12,739 nt of DNA from Desulfuromonadaceae bacterium UBA2294 (GTDB taxonomy: Bacteria > Desulfobacterota > Desulfuromonadia > Desulfuromonadales > UBA2294), in contig DDWE01000013.1 of NCBI GenBank assembly GCA_002345625.1, positions 10,796 to 23,534 on the forward strand. Direction: 5' to 3'. The notes below the pieces were generated by a model that did not search any database, was not told where the DNA came from, and worked only from the letters and a program-made list of their open reading frames with translations. The first letter of the stretch is position 1. Each line of letters starts with the position of its first letter. The translations under genes and the position numbers were made by a program. This document shows positions 1-7,108 of this stretch, one piece after another.

Positions 1-587
1 GCGGGCTTAACCAGAGGCGAGTGATCACGGTCACTATCGTTTCGATCCCGCTCCTCGACTTCTGCCACGGTTTGCGCCAGATCAACAGCACAGCCCTTGG
101 CCCGCAACTCGTCGTAACGACGCCGACCACGCTCTTGAGCCGAGGCAACCAGAAAAATCTTGACTTCGGCCTTTGGGAAGACCACAGAGCCGATGTCCCG
201 CCCCTCAAGAACCACCCCCCCTTGTGCCCCCATTGCCCGCTGCAGGGCAACCAGCGCTTCGCGCACCACCGGCACGGCCGCAACTCGGGAGGTCAACAGG
301 CTGTTCTCCGGGGTGCGAATGGCGGTAGACACATCAACACCATTGAGCAGGACCTTCTCGCCGTCTGCCGACGGCACAAACGAGATCTCGAGTTGACGGC
401 ACAGTGCGCCTAAAGCGTCAGCGTCATCGACGGCGATATTGGCCTGCGCAGCCGCCAGCGCGACACAACGATACATGGCGCCGGTGTCGATATTAACAAA
501 CCCCAGACGCTGCGCCACCAGCTTGCTCAGGGTGCTCTTCCCGGCACCGGATGGGCCGTCGATGGCAATGATCGGTTTACGTTGCAA
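1..587 (-). CDS. cmk: Cytidylate kinase (CMP/dCMP kinase), 3' end outside window
   Basis: Transfers the ATP gamma-phosphate to CMP or dCMP in cytoplasmic pyrimidine salvage. 195 codons are visible of a family usually about 220-230 residues long, so only the C-terminal end is missing beyond base 1. Visible motifs: P-loop GPSGAGKST at residues 11-19, DTGAMYR at 34-40, EGRDIGSVVFP at 128-138, and the Arg-rich LID/substrate region ending RDRNDSDR at 180-187. The start is a TTG at 587-585: a GGGGAG Shine-Dalgarno lies at 595-600, seven bases upstream, and an in-frame stop at 606-608 excludes any longer form. It follows aroA by 68 bases on the same strand and is probably co-transcribed. An aroA-cmk pair is common in bacteria. 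The family call is firm; the start codon is well supported but unusual. Confidence 0.95.
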   Translation of the reverse strand, partial: MQRKPIIAIDGPSGAGKSTLSKLVAQRLGFVNIDTGAMYRCVALAAAQANIAVDDADALGALCRQLEISFVPSADGEKVLLNGVDVSTAIRTPENSLLTSRVAAVPVVREALVALQRAMGAQGGVVLEGRDIGSVVFPKAEVKIFLVASAQERGRRRYDELRAKGCAVDLAQTVAEVEERDRNDSDRDHSPLVKP

Positions 588-655
588 GTCGTCACTCCCC
601 TGCGTTTAAACCCTGCCGCAATTCACTGAAAACGGCAAGATTGAATGGACTTGGC

Positions 656-1945
656 CTAGCCTCCAAGTTGCGCCAGCAACTGCCAGAAACCGGGGAACGA
701 GGTCTCGGTACATTCCGTGTCGCTGATCGTCACGCTGCCGGTTGCCGCCAGAGCGGCGATGGCGCAGCTCATGGCGATGCGATGGTCGCCATGCGATGAG
801 ACCGGACAGCCCTTGAACTGTTCGACACCATGAATCTCCATCCCGTCCTCGCGGGCACTCACACAGGCACCCAGTTTGTCGAGCTCGGAGACCATCGCCG
901 CGATACGGTCGGTCTCCTTGACTTTTAATTCGTGGGCATCGCGAATGATGGTCGTCCCCTCGGCCAGAGCGGCGGCGACGCTGATCACCGGAAACTCATC
1001 GATCGCACGCGGTACGACCGAACCGCCAATCTCAATGCCGCGCAGCCGGCTGTGCCGGACAAGAAGATCGGCCACCGGTTCACCACACACGTCGCGTTCA
1101 TCAACCCGTTCGATCGATCCACCCATGTCGCGCAGGATATCCAGGATGCCACTGCGGGTCGGGTTGACGCCGACATTGCGGATCAGCAGTTCACTGCCGG
1201 GGACAATCAGGCCGGCGACGAGAAAGAAGGCGGCCGATGAAATATCGCCGGGGACCACCAGCTCACGACCCTGCAGTGTCCGGCCGGGGGTCAGAGTCAC
1301 GCCGTCGGCGAAGGGGCGCACATCGGCACCAAAGGCGGCGAGCATCCGTTCACTGTGGTCGCGAGAGAGATGCGGTTCACGGACGGTGGTTTCCCCTTCA
1401 GCGTAGAGACCGGCGAGGAGCAGGGCCGACTTGACCTGGGCGCTGGAGACCGGCGAGATGTAATCGGTACCGCGCAGGGCGCAGCCCCGAATCGCCAAGG
1501 GTGCCCGCTCGCCGCCATCGCGACCATCAATCCGCGCCCCCATGCCGGTCAGCGGCTGCACAACGCGGCGCATCGGCCGGCGGCGCAGATACTGGTCACC
1601 GGTCAGCACCGAGAAGAACGCCTGCCCGGACAACAAGCCGGTCATCAGTCGCATGGTGGTGCCGGAATTGCCGCAGTCAAGCACATCACCGGGCTCCTTG
1701 AGCCCGCGCAGTCCGGCTCCGGAAATCCGCAACCGACCGCCACCGAGATCAACGATCTCCACCCCCATGGCACGAAACGCATTGAGGGTCGAATAATTGT
1801 CTTCTCCCTGCAGAAAGCCGCTGACCTCCGTCGTGCCGGTGGCCAGAGCACCAAACATGATCGAACGGTGCGAAATCGACTTGTCGCCGGGGACGACAAT
1901 TTCGCCGCGCAGTCCGGAAGCAGCAGTAACGGTTTGGGATTGCAT
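656..1945 (-). CDS. aroA: 3-phosphoshikimate 1-carboxyvinyltransferase (EPSP synthase)
   Basis: Joins phosphoenolpyruvate to shikimate-3-phosphate to give EPSP, the sixth step of the shikimate pathway. The 429 residues match the usual full length. Motifs in order: GDKSISHRS at 20-28 (Lys22, Arg27), LDCGNSGTTMR at 89-99, SSAQVKSALLLAG at 167-179, DEFPVISVAAALAEGT at 316-331, KETDRI at 343-348 and HGDHRIAMS at 385-393. The GNSGTT form with Leu100 where the E. coli enzyme has Pro101 resembles the Bacillus-like (class II) group. The position equivalent to E. coli Gly96 is still Gly, unlike the Ala of the CP4 enzyme. The ATG start has an AGGA about nine bases upstream. The gene begins 25 bases after the tyrA stop and is followed by cmk, so it sits mid-operon with no promoter of its own that I can see. 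Confidence 0.97.
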   Translation of the reverse strand: MQSQTVTAASGLRGEIVVPGDKSISHRSIMFGALATGTTEVSGFLQGEDNYSTLNAFRAMGVEIVDLGGGRLRISGAGLRGLKEPGDVLDCGNSGTTMRLMTGLLSGQAFFSVLTGDQYLRRRPMRRVVQPLTGMGARIDGRDGGERAPLAIRGCALRGTDYISPVSSAQVKSALLLAGLYAEGETTVREPHLSRDHSERMLAAFGADVRPFADGVTLTPGRTLQGRELVVPGDISSAAFFLVAGLIVPGSELLIRNVGVNPTRSGILDILRDMGGSIERVDERDVCGEPVADLLVRHSRLRGIEIGGSVVPRAIDEFPVISVAAALAEGTTIIRDAHELKVKETDRIAAMVSELDKLGACVSAREDGMEIHGVEQFKGCPVSSHGDHRIAMSCAIAALAATGSVTISDTECTETSFPGFWQLLAQLGG

Positions 1946-1970
1946 GATTAAAGATCCTGCCGGTTAAAGG

Positions 1971-2855
1971 TCAAAGAATGGCGTCACGGCTCTGTTTCGA
2001 CTTTTGAAAAAAATCGAACAGCTTCTGCCCGTCGCCAGCGGCAATATCCTGTTTCAGCTCGGCAAAAAAACGCTCATACTGAGCCATCATCTCCAGTAGT
2101 GCTTCGCGATTGGTCTGGGCGATGTCGCGCCACATGGTCGGATCGGAGGAGGCAATACGAGTAAAATCACGGAAGCCGCCGGCCGAATATTCAAGAATAT
2201 TCTCTTCATAGCGATCATAGGCTCCGACGGCGTTGACCAGAGAATAGGCGACCATGTGTGGCAGGTGACTGATCGCTGCCAGAACACGATCATGCTTCTC
2301 CACATCCATTTCGACCACTTCACTGCCGGCGATCTGCCAGAGTTGTCTGACCAGAGTCAGCGCGCCGGCATCGGTGCGCGAGGTCGGGGTCAGGATGCAG
2401 CGTCGGTTCTGGTACAGCGTGGCAAAGGCCGCCTCGGCTCCGCTCTTCTCGGTGCCGGCAATCGGATGGCCGGGGACAAAATGAACTCCGGACGGCAGCA
2501 AAGGCTCAATGGCGTCGACGACGGCACGCTTGACACTGCCACCGTCGGTGACAATAGCACCCGGCTTGAGATGCGGTGCGATCTGACGCATCACGTCACC
2601 GAGGGCAAGAATCGGTGTTGCCAGAAAGATCAGATCGGCGTCAGCAACGCCGATCGTGACATCAGTCGTAAATCGATCGACCACGCCGAGACGTTGCGCC
2701 GTTTTTAAATTGTCGATCCCGCGGCCGACTCCGACCACCTCCCCCACCGCTCCGGCCGCCTTCAGCGCCAGAGCCAGGGAACCGCCGATCAGCCCGACAC
2801 CGATGACACACAGACGTCCGACCAGAGGGGTCTGCGATCTATTCATATCTGTCAT
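1971..2855 (-). CDS. tyrA: Prephenate dehydrogenase (monofunctional, no ACT domain)
   Basis: Oxidatively decarboxylates prephenate to 4-hydroxyphenylpyruvate, the tyrosine branch step. An N-terminal Rossmann nucleotide-binding fold shows GVGLIGGS at residues 19-26, LATPIL at 78-83 and TDGGSVK at 103-109. Then come the catalytic-region GHPIAGTEKSG from 129, SHLPHMVAYS at 196-205 and the helical-domain GGFRDFTRIASSDP from 226. The protein stops at about residue 294 without a C-terminal ACT domain, so tyrosine feedback through such a domain is absent. I chose the ATG at 2855: an AGGAAAG at 2863-2869 lies seven bases upstream. An in-frame GTG at 2876 would add seven residues but lacks a ribosome site and leaves only five bases after the pheA stop. 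Whether the enzyme also accepts arogenate (cyclohexadienyl dehydrogenase) cannot be read from the sequence. Confidence 0.94.
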   Translation of the reverse strand: MTDMNRSQTPLVGRLCVIGVGLIGGSLALALKAAGAVGEVVGVGRGIDNLKTAQRLGVVDRFTTDVTIGVADADLIFLATPILALGDVMRQIAPHLKPGAIVTDGGSVKRAVVDAIEPLLPSGVHFVPGHPIAGTEKSGAEAAFATLYQNRRCILTPTSRTDAGALTLVRQLWQIAGSEVVEMDVEKHDRVLAAISHLPHMVAYSLVNAVGAYDRYEENILEYSAGGFRDFTRIASSDPTMWRDIAQTNREALLEMMAQYERFFAELKQDIAAGDGQKLFDFFQKSKQSRDAIL

Positions 2856-2881
2856 TGCTCTACTTTCCTGTATCACGGTGC

Positions 2882-3958
2882 TTATCGCGCCCGGGGGTAT
2901 GAGCCAAGGACCTTGACGAACTGGCAGAACTGATGCAGGTCTTCGACCGCACCGCGCACATTCTCTTCGTCGATATGCCCCTCAAGATCGAGAAAGAAGA
3001 TATATTCCCACGCCTTCTTTTTCAGCGGGCGGCTCTCGATCTTGGCCAGGTTGATATTGCGCTGGCTGAACGGTACCAGCATGCGATGCAAAATCCCCGG
3101 CTCGTCGTTGATGCGGAACATCAGCGAGGTCTTGTCAAAACCGCTTTTTTCCGGATTGCGCGCCCCGACAACCAGAAAGCGGGTGTAGTTATTGGTGTTA
3201 TCCTCGATTTTCTTCTTCACCACCTGCAGATCGTACAGGGTCGCCGCCAGCTCACTGGAGATCGCAGCAGCGGTGGGATCCTCGGCCGCCATCTGCGCCG
3301 CCAGAGCGGTACTGCCGACATCGACCAGAGGGACATCGGGGAGATTCTCTTCCAGCCAGTGGCGGCACTGCGCCAGGGCCTGGGGATGAGAGATCACCTT
3401 GCGCACATCCTCCAGCCGCCCGCTGCTGGAGAGCAGGTCATGGTTGATTTCCAGAAGAATCTCGGCGTTGATCTTCAGATCAGAATCGACAAACATGTCG
3501 AGGGTGTGTGACACCGCCCCCTCGGTCGAATTCTCCACCGGGACGACGCCGTAGTCGGCCCGGCCGCGCTGCACCTCTTCAAACACGGCACCGATACTCT
3601 TCTGCGGCACCAACTGGGCGGAAAAGCCGAACTGTTGCATGGTGGCCTGATGGGTGAAGGTCGCCTGCGGACCGAGGAAGGCAACCTTCATCGGTTGTTC
3701 AAGATTGAGCGAGGCAGAGATGATTTCGCGGAACACCCGCCGGACCCCTTCATCGGGGAACGGGCCGCTGTTGAGTGCGAGCAGGCGGGCATGAATCTGC
3801 TGCTCACGGCTCGGCACATAAAAGGGCTTGCCGTCCCCCTGCTTCAGGCGGCCGACCTCTATAACAATCCGGGCCCGCTCGTTGAGCAGTTCGAGAACCC
3901 GATCATCAATGGCGTCGATCTGTTCGCGCAGCGGCTTTAGCTGATTCGTGCTCATCAT
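2882..3958 (-). CDS. pheA: Bifunctional chorismate mutase / prephenate dehydratase (P-protein)
   Basis: Converts chorismate to prephenate and then to phenylpyruvate, the phenylalanine branch. Three domains are visible in 358 residues, a normal P-protein length. Residues about 8-88 are an AroQ-type chorismate mutase (LREQIDAIDDRVLELLNERA at 10-29, Lys39, Arg51-Glu52). Residues about 91-265 are the dehydratase, with VAFLGPQATFTHQA at 92-105, PVENSTEGAVSHTLD at 140-154 and the catalytic NYTRF at 257-261. Residues about 276-350 are an ACT regulatory domain with DEPGIL at 285-290 and the ESRP motif at 308-311, which in this family binds phenylalanine. Feedback inhibition by Phe is therefore expected. 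Two adjacent ATGs (3958 and 3955) both fit the GGAG just upstream. It starts 30 bases after the ADP-ribosylglycohydrolase stop and is followed by tyrA. No leader-peptide attenuator is visible in that short gap. Confidence 0.96.
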   Translation of the reverse strand: MMSTNQLKPLREQIDAIDDRVLELLNERARIVIEVGRLKQGDGKPFYVPSREQQIHARLLALNSGPFPDEGVRRVFREIISASLNLEQPMKVAFLGPQATFTHQATMQQFGFSAQLVPQKSIGAVFEEVQRGRADYGVVPVENSTEGAVSHTLDMFVDSDLKINAEILLEINHDLLSSSGRLEDVRKVISHPQALAQCRHWLEENLPDVPLVDVGSTALAAQMAAEDPTAAAISSELAATLYDLQVVKKKIEDNTNNYTRFLVVGARNPEKSGFDKTSLMFRINDEPGILHRMLVPFSQRNINLAKIESRPLKKKAWEYIFFLDLEGHIDEENVRGAVEDLHQFCQFVKVLGSYPRAR

Positions 3959-3988
3959 CCATTCTCCTGCATCCGGTGAACGGGAAAT

Positions 3989-4984
3989 CTAGCCTATTAC
4001 CCCATAAAAATCAACGAATAAGCCGGCTTGTACCACCAACCCGGCGAGGGCGTCGGCACCCACCAGTAAAGCATCGTAGCCGTTCGCGCCCCGCTCAAGG
4101 GCAGCGTGCCAGGGAGCGGGAAAGCAATCGGCCCCGTTCAGGGCTCCGACCAGCGCTCCGGTCATCGCCGCAACGGTATCGGTATCGCCACCACAACCTA
4201 CTGCGGCACGCAAAGCCGTCGTCGGATCATCAAGATAGCGCAAGGCGACAAACAGCGCCAGAGGGACCGATTCAGAACTGCGGACACCCCGACCGAGAGC
4301 TTCGGCTGCCTCCAGGGCATCAGCCTTGGTCTGCAGCAATTCTATCGTCTTCTGCAACGCAAACGTTAATGCCGCATCGTCGCAGGCGGCGATGAGTCCC
4401 TTCATCAGATGCTCCGTCTGAACCGGTTGTCCAATGGCGACACGACTCAAGTGACCGATGGCCATAGCCTGCACCAGTGCCGCGTCGACGGCCTCTGGGT
4501 GGTCATGGGTGGCACAGACCGCGTCGGCGATCCGTGGTCGCAACTGTTGCGGCGGCAGGTGTCCGCAGTACAAACCGACCGGGGCGATACGCATGGCGGC
4601 GCCGTTCCCCCAGGAACCTTGCGGGAAGAGCAGGCGCGCTGTTCGGCGGGGATCGGCGCCGTCACGAATAGCGGTCAAAATCGCCGTCGCGCTGCGGCCG
4701 TAACGACGATCGGCATCGAAAGCTGCGGCACAGGATCGGGCGCAGTCTGCTCCATCGACGGCAGCGCAGCGCAGCAACGAGCGCAAGGTCGCCAGAGTCA
4801 TCTGCGTATCGTCGGTATAACGCCCGCCGGATGCAGCCAGCAATTCCAGAGGCCGGGGCGGGTGGCCGTAGACGACCTGAATTTCAGATGCGGTCCACCC
4901 TTCGACCGGCGCACCGAGAAGATCTCCCAGGGCCGTACCGAGCAGGGCGCCACGGCAGCGATCAGCAAATTGTTGTCGTTGCAT
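3989..4984 (-). CDS. ADP-ribosylglycohydrolase family protein (DraG/ARH-like)
   Basis: Predicted to hydrolyse ADP-ribose from a modified protein or small molecule using two Mg ions. With the start used here (331 residues) the family signature is complete: RGALLGTALGDLLGAPVEG near the N-terminus at 11-29, the metal ligands in TDDTQMT from Thr57, GNGAAMRIAPVG at 126-137, THDHPEA at 159-165 and the second metal site CGGDTDT with Asp267 and Asp269. The ATG at 4984 has an AGAGGG about nine bases upstream. A GTG two codons earlier (4990) would leave only about three bases and is less likely. It is the first gene of the aromatic amino-acid operon, 30 bases before pheA, which is an odd partner. I see no ADP-ribosyltransferase gene in the window, so its substrate is unknown. 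A nitrogenase-regulating DraG role is possible by family but has no support here. No convincing promoter is visible upstream on this strand. Confidence 0.9.
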   Translation of the reverse strand: MQRQQFADRCRGALLGTALGDLLGAPVEGWTASEIQVVYGHPPRPLELLAASGGRYTDDTQMTLATLRSLLRCAAVDGADCARSCAAAFDADRRYGRSATAILTAIRDGADPRRTARLLFPQGSWGNGAAMRIAPVGLYCGHLPPQQLRPRIADAVCATHDHPEAVDAALVQAMAIGHLSRVAIGQPVQTEHLMKGLIAACDDAALTFALQKTIELLQTKADALEAAEALGRGVRSSESVPLALFVALRYLDDPTTALRAAVGCGGDTDTVAAMTGALVGALNGADCFPAPWHAALERGANGYDALLVGADALAGLVVQAGLFVDFYGVIG

Positions 4985-5016
4985 TGTCACAGGCCCTCTT
5001 TTCGTCTACGTCAGAC

Positions 5017-5045
5017 TTGACCGGCCTGACGCCGGCAGCTAAACT
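5017..5045 (+). promoter_or_regulatory. Candidate sigma-70 promoter for the aminotransferase operon
   Basis: TTGACC at 5017-5022 (five of six consensus bases) is followed after exactly 17 bases by TAAACT at 5040-5045 (four of six), inside the 129-base region between divergent genes. Transcription would begin near 5052, giving a leader of about 60 bases before the ATG at 5114. A small dyad, CCGGC-CTGAC-GCCGG at 5021-5035, lies within the spacer and could be an operator. The promoter match is reasonable; the operator is only a suggestion. Confidence 0.5.
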
Positions 5046-5113
5046 GCGCCGAAATCGCCGACTGCGGTTTTATCGACCCGGTACGACTGACGCCCGCAAG
5101 GAGACCCGACACC

Positions 5114-6301
5114 ATGGCTATTGCCACCAAGATTGCCGCCTGCATCGAACGTTCATCCTGGATTCGCAAGATGTTCGAGGAGGGCGCCCGACTACGCGCT
5201 GAACGTGGCGCCGAAAATATTTTCGACTTCACTCTGGGCAACCCGTCGGTCGAGCCGCCGGCCGCCTTACGCTGCGAGCTGATCAAGCTGGCGCAATCAC
5301 CGCTGCCGGGGATGCACCGATACATGAACAACGCCGGTTACGATGACACCCGCGCCGCTGTTGCCAAACGCCTGGCCCGACTTTGTGGCAAACCGGTCGC
5401 CGGCAAGCACATTATTATGACCTGCGGTGCCGGCGGCGCCCTCAACGTGGTGCTCAAGACCCTGCTCAACCCCGGTGAAGAGGTGATTATTCTGGCGCCA
5501 TTTTTTGTCGAATACAAGTTCTACATCGATAATCATGGTGGTGTTCCGGTCGAAGTCAATAACAACATGGACACCTTCCAGCCCGATCTTGCGGCGATCG
5601 AGGCGGCCATCACTCCGCAAACCCGCGCCATTATTATCAACTCACCGAACAACCCGACCGGCGTTATCTACCCCGCCGCCACCCTCGACGCCCTTGGCGC
5701 CCTTCTGACGCGTAAACAAAACGAATTGGGTCGTGACATCGTCGTGATTTCCGACGAACCCTATGCGCGCCTTGCCTACGGCATGGAGGTGCCACCGATC
5801 TTTGCCAGCATCGCCAATGCGGTTATCGTCACCTCTCACTCCAAAGATCTCGCCCTGCCCGGCGAACGGATTGGCTACCTCGCCGCCAACCCGGAGATGA
5901 CCGACGTCGATCAGTTCATGGAGGGGGCGGTCTTTTGCAACCGCGTCCTCGGATTTGTCAATGCACCGGCCTTGATGCAACGACTGGTCTGCACCCTGCA
6001 GGACGAGAGTGTCGACATCGCCGCCTACCAGGCCAAGCGCGACCGTCTCTACGCACACCTGACCAAAATCGGTTTTACTACGGTTAAGCCCGACGGCGGT
6101 TTCTATTTCTTTCCGCGGTCGCCGATTGAGGACGACGTCGCCTTTGTGCGCCACGCCCAGAAGCACGGTCTGCTGCTGGTCCCCGGCAGCGGCTTTGGAG
6201 CGCCGGGCTTCTTCCGGATTGCTTACTGCGTCGAGGATGACATCATCGACCGCAGTTTTCCGGCCTGGAGTAATCTGGCCCGCGAGATGGAGTTATCCTG
6301 A
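5114..6301 (+). CDS. Class I PLP-dependent aminotransferase (aspartate/aromatic type)
   Basis: A 395-residue fold-type I aminotransferase, the usual length for the family. Visible landmarks: LGNPSVEPP at 41-49, TCGAGGALN at 103-111 (phosphate cradle), the cofactor Asn in SPNNPTGVIYP at 177-187, ISDEPYARLAYG at 212-223 (Asp214 and Tyr217 contacting PLP), the Schiff-base Lys244 in SHSKDLALPGERIGY at 241-255, and Arg368 in FFRIAY, the expected substrate-carboxylate Arg. The ATG has an AAGGAG about ten bases upstream. It is divergent from the Phe/Tyr operon and heads a three-gene unit, with the FNT channel starting three bases after its stop. Position next to pheA/tyrA makes transamination of phenylpyruvate and 4-hydroxyphenylpyruvate an attractive role, but aspartate or alanine specificity is equally possible. 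The amino donor and acceptor cannot be read from the sequence. Confidence 0.92.
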   Translation: MAIATKIAACIERSSWIRKMFEEGARLRAERGAENIFDFTLGNPSVEPPAALRCELIKLAQSPLPGMHRYMNNAGYDDTRAAVAKRLARLCGKPVAGKHIIMTCGAGGALNVVLKTLLNPGEEVIILAPFFVEYKFYIDNHGGVPVEVNNNMDTFQPDLAAIEAAITPQTRAIIINSPNNPTGVIYPAATLDALGALLTRKQNELGRDIVVISDEPYARLAYGMEVPPIFASIANAVIVTSHSKDLALPGERIGYLAANPEMTDVDQFMEGAVFCNRVLGFVNAPALMQRLVCTLQDESVDIAAYQAKRDRLYAHLTKIGFTTVKPDGGFYFFPRSPIEDDVAFVRHAQKHGLLLVPGSGFGAPGFFRIAYCVEDDIIDRSFPAWSNLAREMELS

Positions 6302-6304
6302 CCG

Positions 6305-7108
6305 ATGGAGAAGCGCTTCAACTCACCACCGGAAGCGGCTGCCGCCATCGTCATGGCCAGCCGGCGGGTTCTGACCCAGCCACTGGGCAATACGATCGTT
6401 TTGAGCCTGCTCGCCGGCTTCTATATTGCCTTTGGAGCCGAACTGGCGACGGTCGTCACCCACGACGCCGCTGCGCACGTCGGTAACGGTATCGCCCGTT
6501 TTCTCGGTGGCAGTGTCTTCTCCCTCGGACTGATGCTGGTGGTGATCTGTGGTGCCGAGCTGTTCACAGGCAACAGTCTGCTGGCCAAGGCGGCATTACA
6601 GCGCGAAATCCCCTGGTCGAAGCTGCTGGAGAACTGGGGGATTGTCCTGCTCGGCAACTTTGTCGGTTCCCTGTTTTTTGCCTGGCTGATGGTGAAAAGC
6701 CGTCTCTGCGACGCCCCCGGTATCAGCGAGCACGCCATCGCCATCGCCGCCGGCAAGACCGCCCTCCCCTTTGACGTGGCGCTGATTCGCGGTATCTTCT
6801 GCAACTGGCTGGTCTGCCTCGCTGTCTTCATGGCGGCCGCAGCCCGTGACGTCGCCGGCAAAATCCTTTCCTGCTACGTACCGATCATGGCTTTTGTTGC
6901 CAGCGGCTTTGAACACTCTATCGCCAACATGTATTTCATTCCGACCGGCTTAATGCTGGCTGAGCAAGCCGGCAGCAGTCCGGCTGGGTTGACCTGGAAA
7001 GCTTTTTTTCTGACCAACCTGATCCCGGTCACCCTCGGCAACATCATCGGCGGCGTCGTCTTTGTTGCCGGAGCCTACTGGTTCACCCATCTGCGGGCCC
7101 CGAAATGA
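6305..7108 (+). CDS. Formate/nitrite transporter (FNT) family channel, FocA-like
   Basis: An inner-membrane channel for small monovalent anions such as formate, nitrite or hydrosulfide. The 267 residues contain about six hydrophobic segments (roughly 28-50, 66-84, 108-130, 157-180, 188-212, 233-260). FNT hallmarks are present: CGAELFTGNS at 82-91 with Thr88, Lys151 in AAGKTALPF, NWLVCLAVF at 167-175, and GFEHSIANMYFIP at 201-213 with His204. By alignment these correspond to E. coli FocA Thr91, Lys156, Asn172 and His209, the slit and gating residues. The pattern favours formate over nitrite, but this is inference. Its ATG lies three bases after the aminotransferase stop, and a GGAG is about twelve bases upstream, so coupled translation is likely. 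Its own stop overlaps the next start as ATGA. No formate-metabolism gene (pyruvate formate-lyase, formate dehydrogenase) is in the window. Confidence 0.93.
   Translation: MEKRFNSPPEAAAAIVMASRRVLTQPLGNTIVLSLLAGFYIAFGAELATVVTHDAAAHVGNGIARFLGGSVFSLGLMLVVICGAELFTGNSLLAKAALQREIPWSKLLENWGIVLLGNFVGSLFFAWLMVKSRLCDAPGISEHAIAIAAGKTALPFDVALIRGIFCNWLVCLAVFMAAAARDVAGKILSCYVPIMAFVASGFEHSIANMYFIPTGLMLAEQAGSSPAGLTWKAFFLTNLIPVTLGNIIGGVVFVAGAYWFTHLRAPK

Noticed and set aside
588..655. Possible terminator or hairpin between aroA and cmk
   Set aside because: Only a five-base TGCCG/CGGCA pairing with a long loop and no U-tract; too weak to separate the two genes.
1355..1951. Open 198-residue plus-strand frame opposite aroA
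   Set aside because: Antisense to an intact aroA; composition is typical of a shadow frame and no motif is visible.
2933..3511. Open 192-residue plus-strand frame opposite pheA
   Set aside because: Antisense to the conserved dehydratase and ACT domains; no independent coding evidence.
4409..5020. Open 203-residue plus-strand frame opposite the ADP-ribosylglycohydrolase
   Set aside because: It lies wholly antisense to a gene with complete family motifs, has no ribosome site or recognisable domain, and is explained by GC-rich codon bias.
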